Notes under the pieces: model-generated | Seen by the model: the letters and a program-made list of their open reading frames with translations, nothing else | Database searches by the model: none | Told to the model about the DNA's origin: nothing | Position numbers and translations under genes: made by a program | Assembly (NCBI GenBank): GCA_946122785.1 | Contig: CAMGYJ010000008.1 | Coordinates: 55,748,963-55,812,962 of the forward strand | Direction: 5' to 3' | Source of the DNA: Linum tenue | Taxonomy: Eukaryota; Streptophyta; Magnoliopsida; Malpighiales; Linaceae | Length of the DNA: 64,000 bases | Shown here: positions 44,458 to 57,988 of the stretch, piece after piece | Numbering within the stretch: the stretch's first letter is position 1 | Layout: every line of letters starts with the position of its first letter

Positions 44458-45702
44458 TAGGGCTGGAAGTTTGGTACATGTATTTGGGATATATCGAATA
44501 TAGTACCGAATTTGTATATATTTGGTATTACCGAATACACGTATTTTTTTGGGATTGTGATTGAATTTCAATTGTTATTCGGTATTAGGGATTACGGGAT
44601 TGGGATCGGTATTAGGGGTGTTCAAACGGTGTGGTTACCATGGTAATCATTTTAACCGGTACTATTTGGATAATTTGGTTTGGTTAATTTGGATAATTGG
44701 TTTGGTTTGGTTACAATTTTTAGCTTGTTTGGTTTAGGTGGTTTGGTTTGGTTTCAGACACTCCTAACCAGTCAAACCAAATTAACCAGATATATAATTA
44801 GCCATATATCAAATATATACACATACTTAATACTTTGAATAATCACTCAAGAGTTAAACGTTCATCCCTTTTAGACTCATAAAATATAAAGCTTGATATT
44901 GTTCCTATAATGTATATTTGTATATGTAGAGTGCAGACCACAACATATGAACGCCTAATTTAGATAAATCTCATACATTATGTTGTGAATTGATAAATTA
45001 ACTGAAAATTTCTCACTTAATGATAGTGTGATTTTATATTGGTTAATCTGGTTAACCAATTAACCAAACCGATTAAACTTTAGTTTGGTTAATTTGATTG
45101 TTGTATTAGTTTGGACAGTTTGGTTATGATATTGTATTCCATGGTTAATGAAACTTAGCCTTATTTGGTTTGGTCATAACCATGGTAACCATTTGAACAC
45201 CCCTAATCGGTATATACCAAAATACCGATCAATACCGAAATATAAGCTAGTGTGTATTTTATCCTATCAACTAGACTCTCTCATTCACTACTACATGAAC
45301 CTAAACCACCAAGAGTGTCATTTAAGTATACATAGATCATTCTATCACTATTAATAGTCGTCTCTCAACCTCCAATTCGTCAAATTAACGATTACCAATG
45401 ACAAGAACTTGAGATGTCTCATCTCCTCCATTCTCCTTAATAATATCCTAATTCAAGACACTTTGCTTAGTCTTTTCCCCCTAAATTAAACAATAAAATC
45501 TAATTTATATATTTAATTATTAATTGCAAAGGCAATTAATTTTGTATTCGATAATACCGATTGGGATACCGAAATGTTTAGGGATTGGGATACCAAAATT
45601 ATTTAGGGATTGGGATTAAGATTGACTTTAGGGTGTAATTCGGTATTTGGGATTTTGGTATTTGGTATTGGGATACCGATACCGTACCAATTTCCACCCC
45701 TA
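44458..45702. mobile_element. outer hAT element inserted in LTR1
   Basis: Bounded by the perfect 8-bp duplication TCTACCAC (44450-44457 and 45703-45710). Ends are TAGGGCTGGAAGTTTGGTAC and, inverted from the right, TAGGGGTGGAAATTGGTACG. It is rich in GGTAT/ATACC phrases and has no transposase. LTR2 shows the unoccupied site. Length is 1245 bp including the inner element. Confidence 0.88.
44613..45205. mobile_element. inner hAT element nested in the outer one
   Basis: 593 bp with ends TAGGGGTGTTCAAACGGT and, inverted from the right, TAGGGGTGTTCAAATGGT. It is flanked by the perfect 8-bp duplication ATCGGTAT (44605-44612 and 45206-45213). It contains a CATGGTAACC/GGTTACCATG palindromic block near each end. 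Non-coding. Confidence 0.9.
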
Positions 45703-46776
45703 TCTACCACCATATACACATTGGTAAAAAAATAAAAACAAATGAACCCACCCGAAACTTCCCCTAAACATAAGTATTTGGGGATGATCTTGGTTGATGG
45801 GGTTTTCTCTTACTCCAAAGCTAGTAAACCATCATCCTTACTACAAGTACGCGTGTACACTTAAGGTCAAGGTTCAATTATGTTTATTTGTAATCACCTC
45901 CCACCACTTATATGTGCATAGGGAAACAAGTGCAATTAACCGATTCTCTCATCCACGTAGCTTTAAGGGAGGAAGCCAAAGTTGAGTTCTTTGTCTTCAT
46001 TTCCCCATCATAAATTAGCTACCTCTTCCAGTTGTCCATATGATTACAAGCTTTCATCCCTATTTGCCAATTCACCACCCATGGGAAATAAGGTGGCAAT
46101 CTTGGGTTCATTTCCCTTTGTTTCATTGATTGAAACCAAGCTTTTACCACCATCAACTCAATCCCTCTTCATTCTACTTACTCCACGTGGATCAAAAAGA
46201 GGGAAGTGGAATTGTGCCCTCAAACCACCACAACCTCCCACTTCCCACACTACTTATATGTGATTTAAAAGGAATATGGGAGGTAAGTTGTTTCCTGGTC
46301 TTTCTTCTACATATTAGTTAAGTTATTAGCATGTGTGTTTGGTGTATTTTATTTACACTCGCCAACCATTGCACTTAATTTGATCGGTTGGTGGTGATTA
46401 AATTTTTTTACACCCGACCATCGATTGCATATTGGGTGGTTGGAAGATAGATATATATTTATATTTTTCACACGCCATCCACGCCAGAAGCAGGAGGCAC
46501 CTATAAATAGGATGCTCATTTATACTTTCTCGACAGTTTATTTTCGGGTTGAACTTCTAAATCTCTCTCTAGAGCCGGCTCAATATGCTGCTCCCGGTTA
46601 CTCTCCTCTCAAATACTGACTTGAGTTTCAGAGAAGGTCCCCGTCGACCACCGCCGGCGGGTTCCTCTTTTGCAGGTGTCCATCTCGGAGGCTGGTGACA
46701 GACGTTGGTCAGGAAGTTTGGCTCTCACCGGACCTCAAATACATTGAAGCAGGCTCCTCGGAGCTTGGCATCAACA

Positions 46777-48183
46777 ATTGGTGCCCACCGTGAGGCCCAA
46801 TGAGATTAATACCAACAAACTGTCAATCCAGCAAGACGAGGTGGACACACAGGATCTGCAACCCAAAGTCAGGATTCATCAAGATGCAACTCCAAACATC
46901 AATCAAGTTGCTATCTTCAAGAATCGAGGATCCCAATGAGATGGACATGCAGGATCTGCAACCCGAAGATGGGATTTGTAAAGATGCAACTCCAAACATC
47001 AATCAAGTTTCTATCTTCAAGAATTGAGGATCCCGACTAGATGGACATGTAGGATTTGCAACCCGAAGAATGGATTCGTCAAGATGCAACACCAAACATC
47101 AATCAATTTCTATCTCCAAGAATCAAGGATCTCCCGATCAAGATTGACTTGTGTCAATCTTTGGTCTGGAACTGCGTGCCCTCAACCCCACTACTTCCTC
47201 CGTCGATTTGCCGCGATATCATGGGATCCTCGAGTCCTCCCATGGAATTGCACCTTGACATCAACAATTGGCACCTATAGTGAAGCTTGATGAAAAGTTC
47301 CATCAACAATTGGCACCTATAGTGAAGCTCGAGTCCTCTCATGGAATTGCACCTTGACATCAACAATTGGCGCTTACTATGGAGTCCGGTGAAAATTTTT
47401 ACAAATTGTCATTGTCAACGTCAAACCCTCCAGGAGAGAGGGTGAAGAAAAATGATGTCGTGCAATTCAAACGAGGTCGAGGGGGTACCGATTTTGGTAT
47501 GCCTCTCGTAAGACCTACGTTTTAGCGGAAAAGTCCATGTAGTCTACTTTTTAAGTCGACACACCTCCAGCAATGAGGTTAAGGGTTCAATTCCCCGGGA
47601 ATTACCATCAACACCATTCTACCTCCCATCTCCTCCAAATCCTGGTGGGAAAACATCATCATCATAAACTCCAAATTGCAAAGGGAATCCCACCACTTCA
47701 CCTCTAGCGTTGAAAAAGCTTCAGTCAAGAGAAAGTTTTTGTTAAACTCAAAAACTATTTGGTAACCCCTCCTCAACTCTCATTTCAAGTTGCTATCCAA
47801 ATTTTCTTATCATGTTGCATCATAACGCCAAAGTATAGTCCTTCTCCTCGAGACACGGACAACACTAAATGTACACAATAAGGGCACAACGATTGGCACT
47901 GGTCATTTGCAACGATTGGTTTGGGTCGCCTACCATGATTGGCACGATTCTCCATGGGTGCCCACCACGACCAATACTGCCTGCCTGTAATAATCGACAC
48001 AGTTTTCCATGATCGCTCGCCATGATGGTGCTTCCTATATACCATGATTGGCATGACTCTCCAATAATTGCTTGCCCAATTGGTGTCGGTATTAACATGA
48101 CTTAAAATCACTTGCCTAGTAATATGATTACCAATAGAAAACTATGGTCTTAACCTTAATTTTTCTCTTGGTAAGAGGGCAAT
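46777..48183 (+). repeat. LARD interior with 100-bp tandem repeats and PBS-like copies
   Basis: AGGAT(C/T)TGCAACCC starts at 46851, 46951 and 47051, exactly 100 bases apart, within a repeated unit (GATGCAAC.CCAAACATCAATCAA). Further on, the LTR/PBS junction phrase CATCAACAATTGG recurs near 47259, 47302 and 47358 with variants of the following bases (CACCTATAGTGAAGC, CGCTTACTATGG). No protein-coding region is supported. Confidence 0.8.
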
Positions 48184-49263
48184 TGATGGATCCCATATTT
48201 CACCATCTACCACCATATACACATTGGTAAAAAGATAAAACAAATGAACCCACTCAAAAATTCCTCTAAACATAAGTATTTGGGAATGATCTTGGTTGAT
48301 GGGGTTTTCTCTTACTCCAAAACAAGCAAACCATCATCCTTACTACAAGTATGCGTGTACACATAAGGTCAAGGTTCAATTATGTTTATTTGTAATCACC
48401 TCCCACCACTTATATGTGGCTAGAGAAACAAGTGCAATTAACTCATTCTCTCATCCACGTGGCTTTAAGGGAGAAATCCAAAGTTGAGTTTTTTGTCTTC
48501 AATTCCCCATCAGAAATTACCTACCTCTTCCACTTGTCCATATGATAACAAGCATTCATCCCTATTTGCCAATTCACCACCCATGGGAAATAAGGTGGCA
48601 ATCTTGGTTCATTTCCCTTTGTTTCATTGATTGAAACCAAGCTTTTACCACCATCAACTCAAGCCCTCTTCATTCCACTTACTCCACGTGGATCAAAAAG
48701 AGGGAAGTGTAATTGTGCCCTCAAACCACCACAACCTCCCACTTCCCACACTACTTATATGAGATTTAAAAGGAATATGGGAGGTAAGTTGTTTCCTGGT
48801 CTTTCTTCTACATATTAGTTAAGTTATTAGCATGTGTGTTTGGTGCATTTTATCTACACTCGCCAATAATTGCACTTAATTTGATCGGTTGGCGGTGATT
48901 TGATTTTTTACACCTGACCATCCATTGCACATTGGGTGGTTGGAAGGTAGATATATTTTTATATTTTTCACACGCCATCCACGCCAGAAGCAGGAGGCAC
49001 CTATAAATAGGATTTCTCGACAGTTTATTTTCGGGTTGAACTTCTAAATCTCTTGCTAGAGCCGGCTAAATATGTTGCTCCTGGTTACTCTCCTCACAAA
49101 TACTGACTTGAGCTTCGGAGAAGGTCCCCGCTGACCACTGCCGATGGGTTCCTCTTTTGCAGGTGTCCGTCTCGGAGGTTGGTGACAGACGTTGGTCAGG
49201 AATTTTGGCCCTCACTGGACCTCAAACACATTGAAGCAGACTTCTCGGAGCTTGGCATCAACA
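48184..49263 (+). repeat. 3' LTR of the LARD-like element
   Basis: 1080 bp, TG..CA, lacking the hAT insertions present in LTR1. It has many small differences from LTR1, so the insertion is older than the Copia at 24.5 kb. Confidence 0.88.
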
Positions 49264-51475
49264 AGTATGAATGTAATTTCCCTTTATCTAGAACTCCGAA
49301 TCAGTTCTAGGTCTGTTTCTTTCATAGTATTCTTCAATTTTCCTTCATCACCTCCTGGGGTTAGGGTTTCAATTGGGCTGCTTTGTTGCTTTCTTCTTCT
49401 GCAGGTGATACATTTTGCTTTCTTCTTCTTCAACTTTTTCGCAGTTTTAGTTCTTCCACTGCTGATTCTATAGTGAAAACAAATTTTGTTTCCTTTATGT
49501 CCTTTTGGAACATACAGAACTATTCCAAAGCAGTAAGGCAAGGTTTCAAATTCCACTGCAAAGAGACTTGCATGAATAGTTTTTTACAAGCAATTCACTA
49601 AAAAAAGCTTTCTTCATTTGTTCCTCTTCCCTTTAAATTCCCTAGGTAGTGTTATTGAAATTTGTTCAAATAAAAGTCCATGCTTGAATGAATTAAAAAC
49701 ATATCAAATTATATGAGTTGAAGTCATTATATCTTTAAAAAATTGTTATAGCCGTATCTATTTGTGTCTTAGTTTAATGGTAAGAGAGCACGTTGACGAT
49801 GGATCATAGTGGTATGTGTGAGAATATGTTGAGTTGATTTACATTAGCTCCTGCTATATTGTCGGTGCAGGGGAACTGAAATTGTCATCACCCAGTTCCA
49901 CCATCCCTTATGACAACCTGGATTTGAATGAACTGAACTGTATATGGGAAAGGTTCTACTTCTATAAATATGAATTTTGGTTAGCTAATATCCAGAACAA
50001 TTTCATATATTAATTTTTGTTTTATCTATAGAAGGATTGTTGTCGATGCTTCAATTGAATTTCTGGAAGTTGATAAATACTACAGTTCTATATTTCTCGC
50101 ACGTGAAAGTTGTTGCAAGTTTAAATATTTTGTTCTTTCATGTCTCAGGATGGTGAGTCTGGGATTGTTGACTTGTGGGAAGGTGGCGCCAGAACTCGGC
50201 ATGGATCAAAGTCCTCATTTATATCTATCTACTCGGTCAATCTTGAGGGGAAGGTGACATCAAAACTCAGAAGGTGCGTTCTCCTCCAATGTGATTCAGG
50301 TTCTCCTAAGGTAATAGTCTGGTCATTATTCATTTGTGGAACTGCAATTTGTATGACAAAAAACATAGAATTGGGCCATATTGTCTTTGATATTCATTGA
50401 ACTTGAATAATAATTTGGAACTGGTGTCACCCATAAGAACATTACTAACTAAACATGAAGCTACTGAATCAGTTAATCTACAAATGATAATGACCATGTA
50501 GATCTACTCATGTAATGGTCTTAGACTGGGATTCAACGACTCCCCAGTTCATCTAACACTTTGCCAGTATATGATTTTTTCAATTTCCATGCATGTTGTG
50601 GATCACCAATTTCTTAAGAGCTTTGATCTGGTCATTATCCATTTGTGGAACTACAGTTTGTATATCTATCTACTCATATTCTTTTGTTATATCCGTGAAG
50701 ATCTACTCATGTAGTGAACTGTGACATGAAATTTTGAAGGGTTGAGTGAAAAGTGTTTACAAATGGACTTTAGTATATGAGATTTCGCCAACCATGATAA
50801 TTAGCCAATACTCTTTGTATTGTTTACATTTTCGATTTAGATTTTCTATCGTAATATATTTATGATAAACCAAGTAGAAGCTGGATGAGCTAGAAATATA
50901 GTCAAGGATGCTTTTTGGTTTTTCAGTTACCAGCCATGACTATACATATCAGACTGCTTCAATTTTTTTCTTTCTGTTCTGTGCTAATTCATTGTTGGTG
51001 GCATAAATGATTTATGTTTTACTCATTACATGCATTGGCCACAACATAATAAGGTTTACCTGATGCAACTTTTACTCATTAGTTTAGGCTACTACTATGT
51101 TGTCTTTGAGATTTTTGCTGGAATATTTATTCCCTATAAATAAATAATGTTACATGTTTCAGGGATGCTGTCATAGTTTTTGTAACCATTTCATTTGAAC
51201 TTTGCATATCTCATCAAATTTTATGATTGGTTTTCTTGCTAGCGTCATCTAATTTAGTTTTCGTTCTTTCTCCAATGTTACTATCTCAAGTTCATTTTCT
51301 GTGGTGCTCTACTGGATTTTATGGAATGATTAGAACAAATGATATTCGGAAAGCAGATACGAGAAGCGAATCCACGATGAGTCCAGGAAAGTTGGAGTTG
51401 AGTCAAGGTCGGTTTGCAAAGACCACTGATCGGAATCGAGAGTTTGTTGAACCAATTAATGGTTATGGTTGGTAA
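49264..51475 (+). other. gene-like region of unknown identity
   Basis: Sequence typical of plant introns and small exons: pyrimidine tracts, TTCTGCAGGTGATAC near 49400, and an open segment at 50140-50320. The latter reads DGESGIVDLWEGGARTRHGS and FISIYSVNLEGKV, ending near a splice-like AAGGTAATAG. Another open segment, about 51310-51475, reads TGFYGMIRTNDIRKADTRSE and ends in a stop. I do not recognise the protein. 49981-50515 has a degenerate copy at 20501-21030. Confidence 0.35.
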
Positions 51476-54400
51476 CTATTCTCGTCCTTTGATCGTTAAA
51501 TTAAGAGCTCACTTTAGGGGTGTTTCTATAATGGACTAAAGGTAATTGAAGGGAAACAGTCTGCAAGCATGTGTTTATAAGTGAGGATGAAATTGACATA
51601 ACATCTCTTTCAAGTTGTAAGGCAGAAATTTATAGAAAATCCCTTCCAGTTGGGAATGGGGGGATACATATTGGGAATAGGGTTGGGGGAAGTCATAATA
51701 GGTTTGACCTTCAGGATGTTTGAGATTTTAACATATCTCGTATCTTCTACCTTCAATTTAAAGTATGGAGGAGAAAAAATGTAACAGCTACTGCAACTAT
51801 ATAGTAAAGTGGAGCCCAACTTTGATTAAAGCTCAAGTTGAGTAATATTGCCATGCAAATCGCCATACCTTCTATTGTAATATTTTGGCCATTTTCCTTT
51901 CCTACCATCTTTTGAAAGTACAAAATTTTACTCTGTAGTCACTTGGCCAATTAGTCCAAGGTCTGCAGAAGAAAATCCAGATGGCCAAATGTGTGGATTC
52001 TTTACTTATAATATTTCCAATTGGGTGCAATGGTATGGCCTTTTCTGTGGTAGTTAATGGACCATTTGTCATGTTGTGAACCAGGTTGTCATGTCTTTCC
52101 CCTGACTAACATGTTGCCTCTAGCATGGATAGCGTTCCAATGGGTACTGATGGTAGCATGGCCAGTGTTGGAGATGAATTTGTTTCCTCTTCTTTAATCT
52201 ATGATTTAGAGTATATACAAAGAGTTTCAAGTAAATATGTTCATACGTAAAATTAGAATGATTGATTTGATCATAAGGAGATTAGTTTACGCAGAAACAA
52301 GAAACTAAATTACGTTTTTACAGAATCATATGCCTATAAACCATCCTCGTTTCTTCTTCCTCGGTCGGTCGCCCATAACCATCCTCTTCTACTCCCACTT
52401 CGCATCACATTCCTTGGAAAAATCTGAAACGGTTTTCTTTCCATGTATGGTGTCCTTACTTGCTACTGCCTCTCAAGAAGTTCCTCTCCTCATCTCTACT
52501 TCCTAACAACTTGTGCGTGGTTAGCCCGATACGGGAGCTACTTCAGCTAGGTTCTGAACCTGATGGACCAGGTCACGGAAAATCCCCTCTTCTCCACGAA
52601 GAGAAACTCCATAGGAGGGTCTGGCGAGGGTGGGACTCTAGCGAGATTGAGGAGGATCTATCGATTTTGACACAAATCCAACATACCCAGGTCCATAAAG
52701 CTTGCAAGCACAAATGTTATCAATTGCTCCATCACCTGCCATATATCCTGAAACCTGAATGCTCCAGCTTGGATCCCCCAACAGTAGCAGGGCCATTGAC
52801 AAGCTACACCAGCATGGTTGGGAGATAATATTTCAATAAAATCCTATTCGATCGTAAGTTTCGTTCATCTTCTCTCCACTTCCTATTGCAGGCTTTTTAA
52901 GGTGAATCAGTTTCTGGTCTATGTCCAAGGATAATCGCTTCCTTCTATGTTGCTCTTAGTTTTTCTAATATATGAAGTTGTCAACGACCATCCTCTTATT
53001 TTACATAGAGACGATCTTCTCTGCTTCTTCAAGAAAGACCTCCTATGCATGCATGCATTAGCCATTCAATTATATATCATGCAAACACATATTTCCATTA
53101 CTATGTTCATGTTAATCAGACCAAATTTCATATTCAAAAGGATTTGAAACTTTATCAACTCCCTCTCTAAGAAAGAAAAAGCACACAGAGGAGAAATTCT
53201 AGAAGTACATGTAGTTGCATGATTACCGTCTCCAAAACCAACCAAACAGCTTACCCATCGGACATACATCTTTTCAGTCGCGGTATTTGGAAAACGTTTT
53301 TCATTCGGGCCACATTATTGAGATCACACCAACATTCTTCTCCCTCGGTATCAGCCTGTGACAATGAATCACACATATGCAGGAATATGGTTAGGAAGTT
53401 TCAGCAAAATCGATGTTCCTGGAAAGCGAGAACAAAAACCAATCTAAAGAAATAAACAACGCAAATCCTTCACTCATAGTACAGAAACAATTAAAACATA
53501 TACCCAAAGTGGGAAGGACCTACTGAGCAATGGTAATAAAGTCCATTATGCCGATGTTGGGTTGAACTCGTAGGTGGCAAACTTGGAAACTGTCATTCAA
53601 ACACAGATGCAAAATTAAGTTTGACATATCTCTAATATATTTTATTAAACTTACATCTGTGGACTCGATAACCTGAGAGGGAATTTCCATAATAGGGGAC
53701 TCCACCAACGAAATAAAGTTTCGAGCTAAATACTATATAACCTGCTGTCATGGAACTACTGCTTTGGAGTTCCATGGAGAACGAACTGAGTTCCACCTCG
53801 AACCCCTCTTACTTCTCCTTTGCAGTTATATACCAGAGAGGAGGTGGAAATGGGAGCTGGGAACCCTGAAGGGTCATAAGATTCTAGCTTTCTCCATTGA
53901 TTCCCGGTAGGAACATAATGCAGTCTCTGTAGATGGAGAGATCGGCTTCCACAGCTTAGCTGCAAAGAACAAATAATGAAATAAATCAGGGTTCTTTTTG
54001 ACAACCATCATTAGTAGGAAAATATAAAAAAACACTAAGAGTGGTAATTAAAAGTAGTAACATGTTGGAAAGAGCACCAGAAGCATGCTGTATTTTTCAA
54101 ATAAGACAATATTGTATCCATCCAGTTCAATGAGTTGAGCAAGGGGAAGAGTTTCGGCAAACTCAGACCATAACGTGATTGACATAGAGGCTTGATGCAA
54201 GAAGAACACATCGCATCATTCAGCAAAATAACACAGAAGAAGGAAAGAAGCAGAGATCGGTTGTGAAGGAAGTGTTGAAATTAAATACAGGATCTGGTCA
54301 TTGGAGCAAGGCGCCCAGCGCCTTCTGGATTCACGCTGAACAAACTGTGTGACTAGTTGTTTGGGCGCAACCCCTTGCACCAGAACACCCTAGGAAAATT

Positions 54401-55780
54401 ACCCAAAAGTAAGAATGAGAAAGGAGAGGCATACCCAACCGAAGGGAGGTAAGAAAGGATGAAAGAACTGACAACATCATCGGTCCAAAGCATCGAGAAC
54501 TCAAAGAATCCATCGGGTCGCGCGGGAGTCTCAGATGTTTATGGAGGAGCCACAATTTGATGGTCGAAGCTTTGTCCGTCCACGTCGAAAGGACGACGTG
54601 CAGCAGGTTGGCAAGTGAGGTGGTGTGAAGGAGCTGGCAAACTGAACCAGCGGTGCCGAAAGGTGGGAACGGTGGTTAACGATTATAGGAGAAGGTTGAG
54701 GCAATTTGGAGAGGAGCAAACCAGAGGTGGAGAAAACCAAAAGGTAAGAGGAGATAGAGACGATTTGGAGAGGAGAAAGCTGGAGGTCGCTGGACCACTA
54801 ATCGAGAGGGGCAAGGACACAGACCTACAATTGGTAGGGGGTAGCGTGTCCAGGAAAAACGGGAATGGCGTACAGACCAGAAAACCATGGTCCCCGTGAA
54901 AGAGGTGAGGTGAGTTCGGCGTGGTATCAAGAAAGGACAGCAGGGCGACCCACAATCGCGGACTTTGCAGCAAGGCGATATAGGTTCGCGTACAAAAGGA
55001 GAGAGTTTGATTGGACCGGGGCTGGGCAGCAGCTACACGGAGGTGATGGAGACCGAATTGGCGGAGGCGAGACCATGGCGGTGGGACAGACGGCACGGCC
55101 ATAGTTGGGAGATGGAAGAGAGACCAAAGGGCTTTTCAGTAGCCGACAAATAATGAAACAGTAGTTTGAAGTTTGGGCCAATAAAGTGTAGCCCGCTTTT
55201 ACATATAAGATAATATAATTGTTGTATCTTGGTAGGAGTGTCTCGACCTGATTGCAGATTTGAGGAGGTTTTATCCAAGCATCAGTTAAGTGATCATGCA
55301 CATTCGAGCTCTCTACTCTCTAGATTTTCCGTTCTCCCTTATTTCTATCTTCCAGTCTCCCGATCATTGTCTCTGAATCATGTATGGTTAGTGATAGTAG
55401 AGTTTATTAATTGTCCCTATTCCACTGAGGAAGGTATTTATTTGCTTGGAGGGTGAGTTTTTGGGTCTCCTTCTAATTTTTTAGTATCTTGCTATTTTAC
55501 CTCCGTTTACAGGTGGCCTTCCATGACCAAGAACACAAGCTGCTTCCTGGGTTTCCGCTGGATGTACCTTAAAGAGCTAATTCTACCAGGTAATTTTGCA
55601 TTCTATTGGTTTCCATCCCATATTCTTTCCCTCTCGTGGATAACCTTAGTATTATTTCTGGGTATAACTTTTCACAGCTTCTCTCAGACTTGAATTGCAA
55701 TGATTTAAAATTTCTAGGGTATTTGGTTAAGTGTTTTACTGTGATATGGGATGTGATAGGTCAAAAGCGTATAGCTTCAA
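51476..55780. other. no confident gene
   Basis: Several open frames occur on both strands, notably in a GC-rich block at 54540-55110, but none shows domain motifs and they overlap each other. A short plus-strand stretch near 55515-55565 (AFHDQEHKLLPGFPLDVP) reads like an exon end but could not be assigned. Confidence 0.3.
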
Positions 55781-57600
55781 TTCCTATCTTGTAGTAATCC
55801 GGAAAGTTCGGGTATCGTCTCTCAGGGACTGGTACAACCTTAAGTTCTATCAATTTTGTAGAGCAAACTATAGGTGAAAATGGTTCAATGAGATTATTAA
55901 CTACTAGCAAAATAAATAAACTAATTAAGCAAAGTAAAATGGTCGGGAGAAATTCAATGGAGAAAGCTCTGGGAGAAACACCGGGATTCACTACCTATCC
56001 TATTCAGATTATTCACATATTCCAATCAATTTAATCCATATCTCTACAGCCAGGATATCACTACTGTGATAGCTATCCCTGTCAGTAACAGGAGAAAAAA
56101 GCAGTCAATGGGCCTCGGCCCAATTCTCCTTTTTTTGCCGCCCAAATCTCATTCTGCCCAGCTCTTCCAATTCCTTGTCCACCAAATAGAATTTCATGGG
56201 CATGGCCCAGAATAAATGGCCGCCTATTTGCCTGTCCCAGCACAGCAGGTCCAAAAGCCTCGCTCCTTTTTCGTGCTTTCTCCACCTGTATCATATCAAA
56301 CTCATGGCACTATGCAGTAATGGTTTTTCAACCATTCTCGGGTTAGCGAGCCCTAAAATAGCACCAATTGGCTAAAACATACCACGGATAATCACATAAA
56401 GTCCAAGAATTCGATATATTAAAGCCGAATATCACAACCCACACTCAATTTTTGCTTGTCCCTAAGCAACGACTCAAACAACACAAACACATAACCAACC
56501 ATAACAACGACACATTACAGACTCAACACTCAAAACAAAACACAAAATTTCCTTGTACTCTTGTTGTAATCAGTAGTTTCTTTCTCAATGGACAAGCTGT
56601 GCTTTATTGATCATACCCTTTCACCCCACACTCAAGTTCTTTGCAACCCTTTACCATTGACTGACTCAAATCCATCCAAAAACTCAAATAGCAACACTCA
56701 AATTCGATCGTCGGTAGTGGGTGATTAACAACTTATGATGCAACAGTTATTAGGAGAATCTAACCACATAGTGAGGTGCATATCTCGTGAGGACAATCTG
56801 GCTTATTCACACCAATAATAAGCAATTAATTAAGCATGAGTCTCAAAAACAAATAGGGGAAGCCTTTAGCAAACATGATTTTACTTTAAGCACATCACTA
56901 CCTTTTATGACAAGGAGAGGCTTTCTCTCTTTCTGCTTTTGCTTGCCGAGAAGTCGTATTTAGTACAAGGGGGATTTGTTTCTTACTACCGGCGACCGAG
57001 CAAGAGCAATTTCTGCTTCTTAGCACTCGCATAAGGGCTTCTTTTAACTCCTTTTCCTCGGTCCGTGTGGAGGGTCATTGCATCCTCAAATGGCACTTCA
57101 CTCAACTGGGGATCATACTTGATAAGCAACATCGTACGGTCGCGAACCATTCTCAATTGAATCTTTCCTCATCCCCATGTGAATGAGTGATTGCCTCACA
57201 CGATTTTGGCATTTTTACCCACACTTTAATTGTTATGGCAACTTTCTTATATTTTACTTGTCAGGTAGTGTTTTCTCATTTATAAAGATACAGTTCACCC
57301 CATCATAAAACATTCAAAACAGAGAGACTCGTTGCAAAATCAAAAGCTCACAATTGATGCAAGTAAGCACGGTATCCAAACATGTCGAATGGTCAATGTT
57401 CTCCACCTAACTACTTCACCAAAAGTCATTACACTATCCTCACAAAAGAGAATGTTGCTAAAAGAGTTTGCTCATTCCAAGCATATCAAGTCAGTCAAAA
57501 CATAAAGCTCATTGTGAAGAACCATGCAATTCAACACTAGTGGGGTGATTTTGATGATTTCATTCAAGCACAAACTCATTTTCAAGGCATCACGGTCATT
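55781..57600. other. probable non-coding part of the Athila element
   Basis: No coding. Phrases such as CCCACACTCAATTTTTGCTTGTCCCTAAGCAA (about 56440-56470) are of a kind I associate with the long non-coding regions of Athila/Tat elements. The LTR boundary could not be located. Confidence 0.35.
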
Positions 57601-57988
57601 TACATCATGTTACCACAAGAGTACAAGGTTTTGTTTTTAATTTTTTTGATTTTTAGGTGTTTTTTAGCCATTAGCTTTGCACAGGCAGCTTGCTTTTTAC
57701 ACAGGCAAACTGCATGCAGTTTGGCTGTGCTCAACCTAATGGAATTTTTTTTTATTTATACACATGACGAGACACTGTGGACAACTAAGACTCGACAAAA
57801 AACACGACAAGAACACAGACTATCCACCCCACACTCAGGATGGACATTGTCCACAATGTCTACAACTACACAAGACAAGCCAAGAGGTTCACCTAACTAA
57901 CATTATTACAGACCATCATCATCACTATTCACAAAGAAAAGAAGAAAAGAAAAGAAAAGAAAAAGAAAAAAAACCTCGGGACAAGCTC

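Larger units (their letters stand above)
44428..46776 (+). repeat. 5' LTR, interrupted by nested hAT elements
   Basis: Matches LTR2 from TGATGGA..CCATATTTCACCATCTACCAC onward. It is interrupted at 44458-45710 by the hAT element and its duplicated TCTACCAC. It contains the TATA box CTATAAATAG near 46501. Confidence 0.88.
44428..49263 (+). mobile_element. non-coding LTR retrotransposon (LARD-like)
   Basis: LTR1 spans 44428-46776 (about 1096 bp once nested hAT DNA is removed). LTR2 spans 48184-49263 (1080 bp). Both start TGATGGA and end GCATCAACA. Flanking 5-mers are GGTAT (44423-44427) and AGTAT (49264-49268). A PBS-like ATTGGTGCCCACCGTGAGG follows LTR1, and AAGAGGGCAAT precedes LTR2. The 1.4-kb interior encodes no gag or pol, so it must be mobilised in trans. 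Each LTR has a promoter-like CTATAAATAGGAT (46501 and 49001). Confidence 0.88.

Noticed and set aside
49765..49830. tRNA-like A box (TTAGTTTAATGGTAAGAGAGC)
   Set aside because: No B box (GGTTCRA) at the right distance and no cloverleaf could be formed.
52460..52828. 122-codon plus-strand open frame
   Set aside because: No recognisable domain or neighbouring exons; not distinguishable from chance.
54540..55300. Cluster of overlapping open frames on both strands
   Set aside because: GC-rich segment, no family motif, no splice structure; frames are mutually exclusive.
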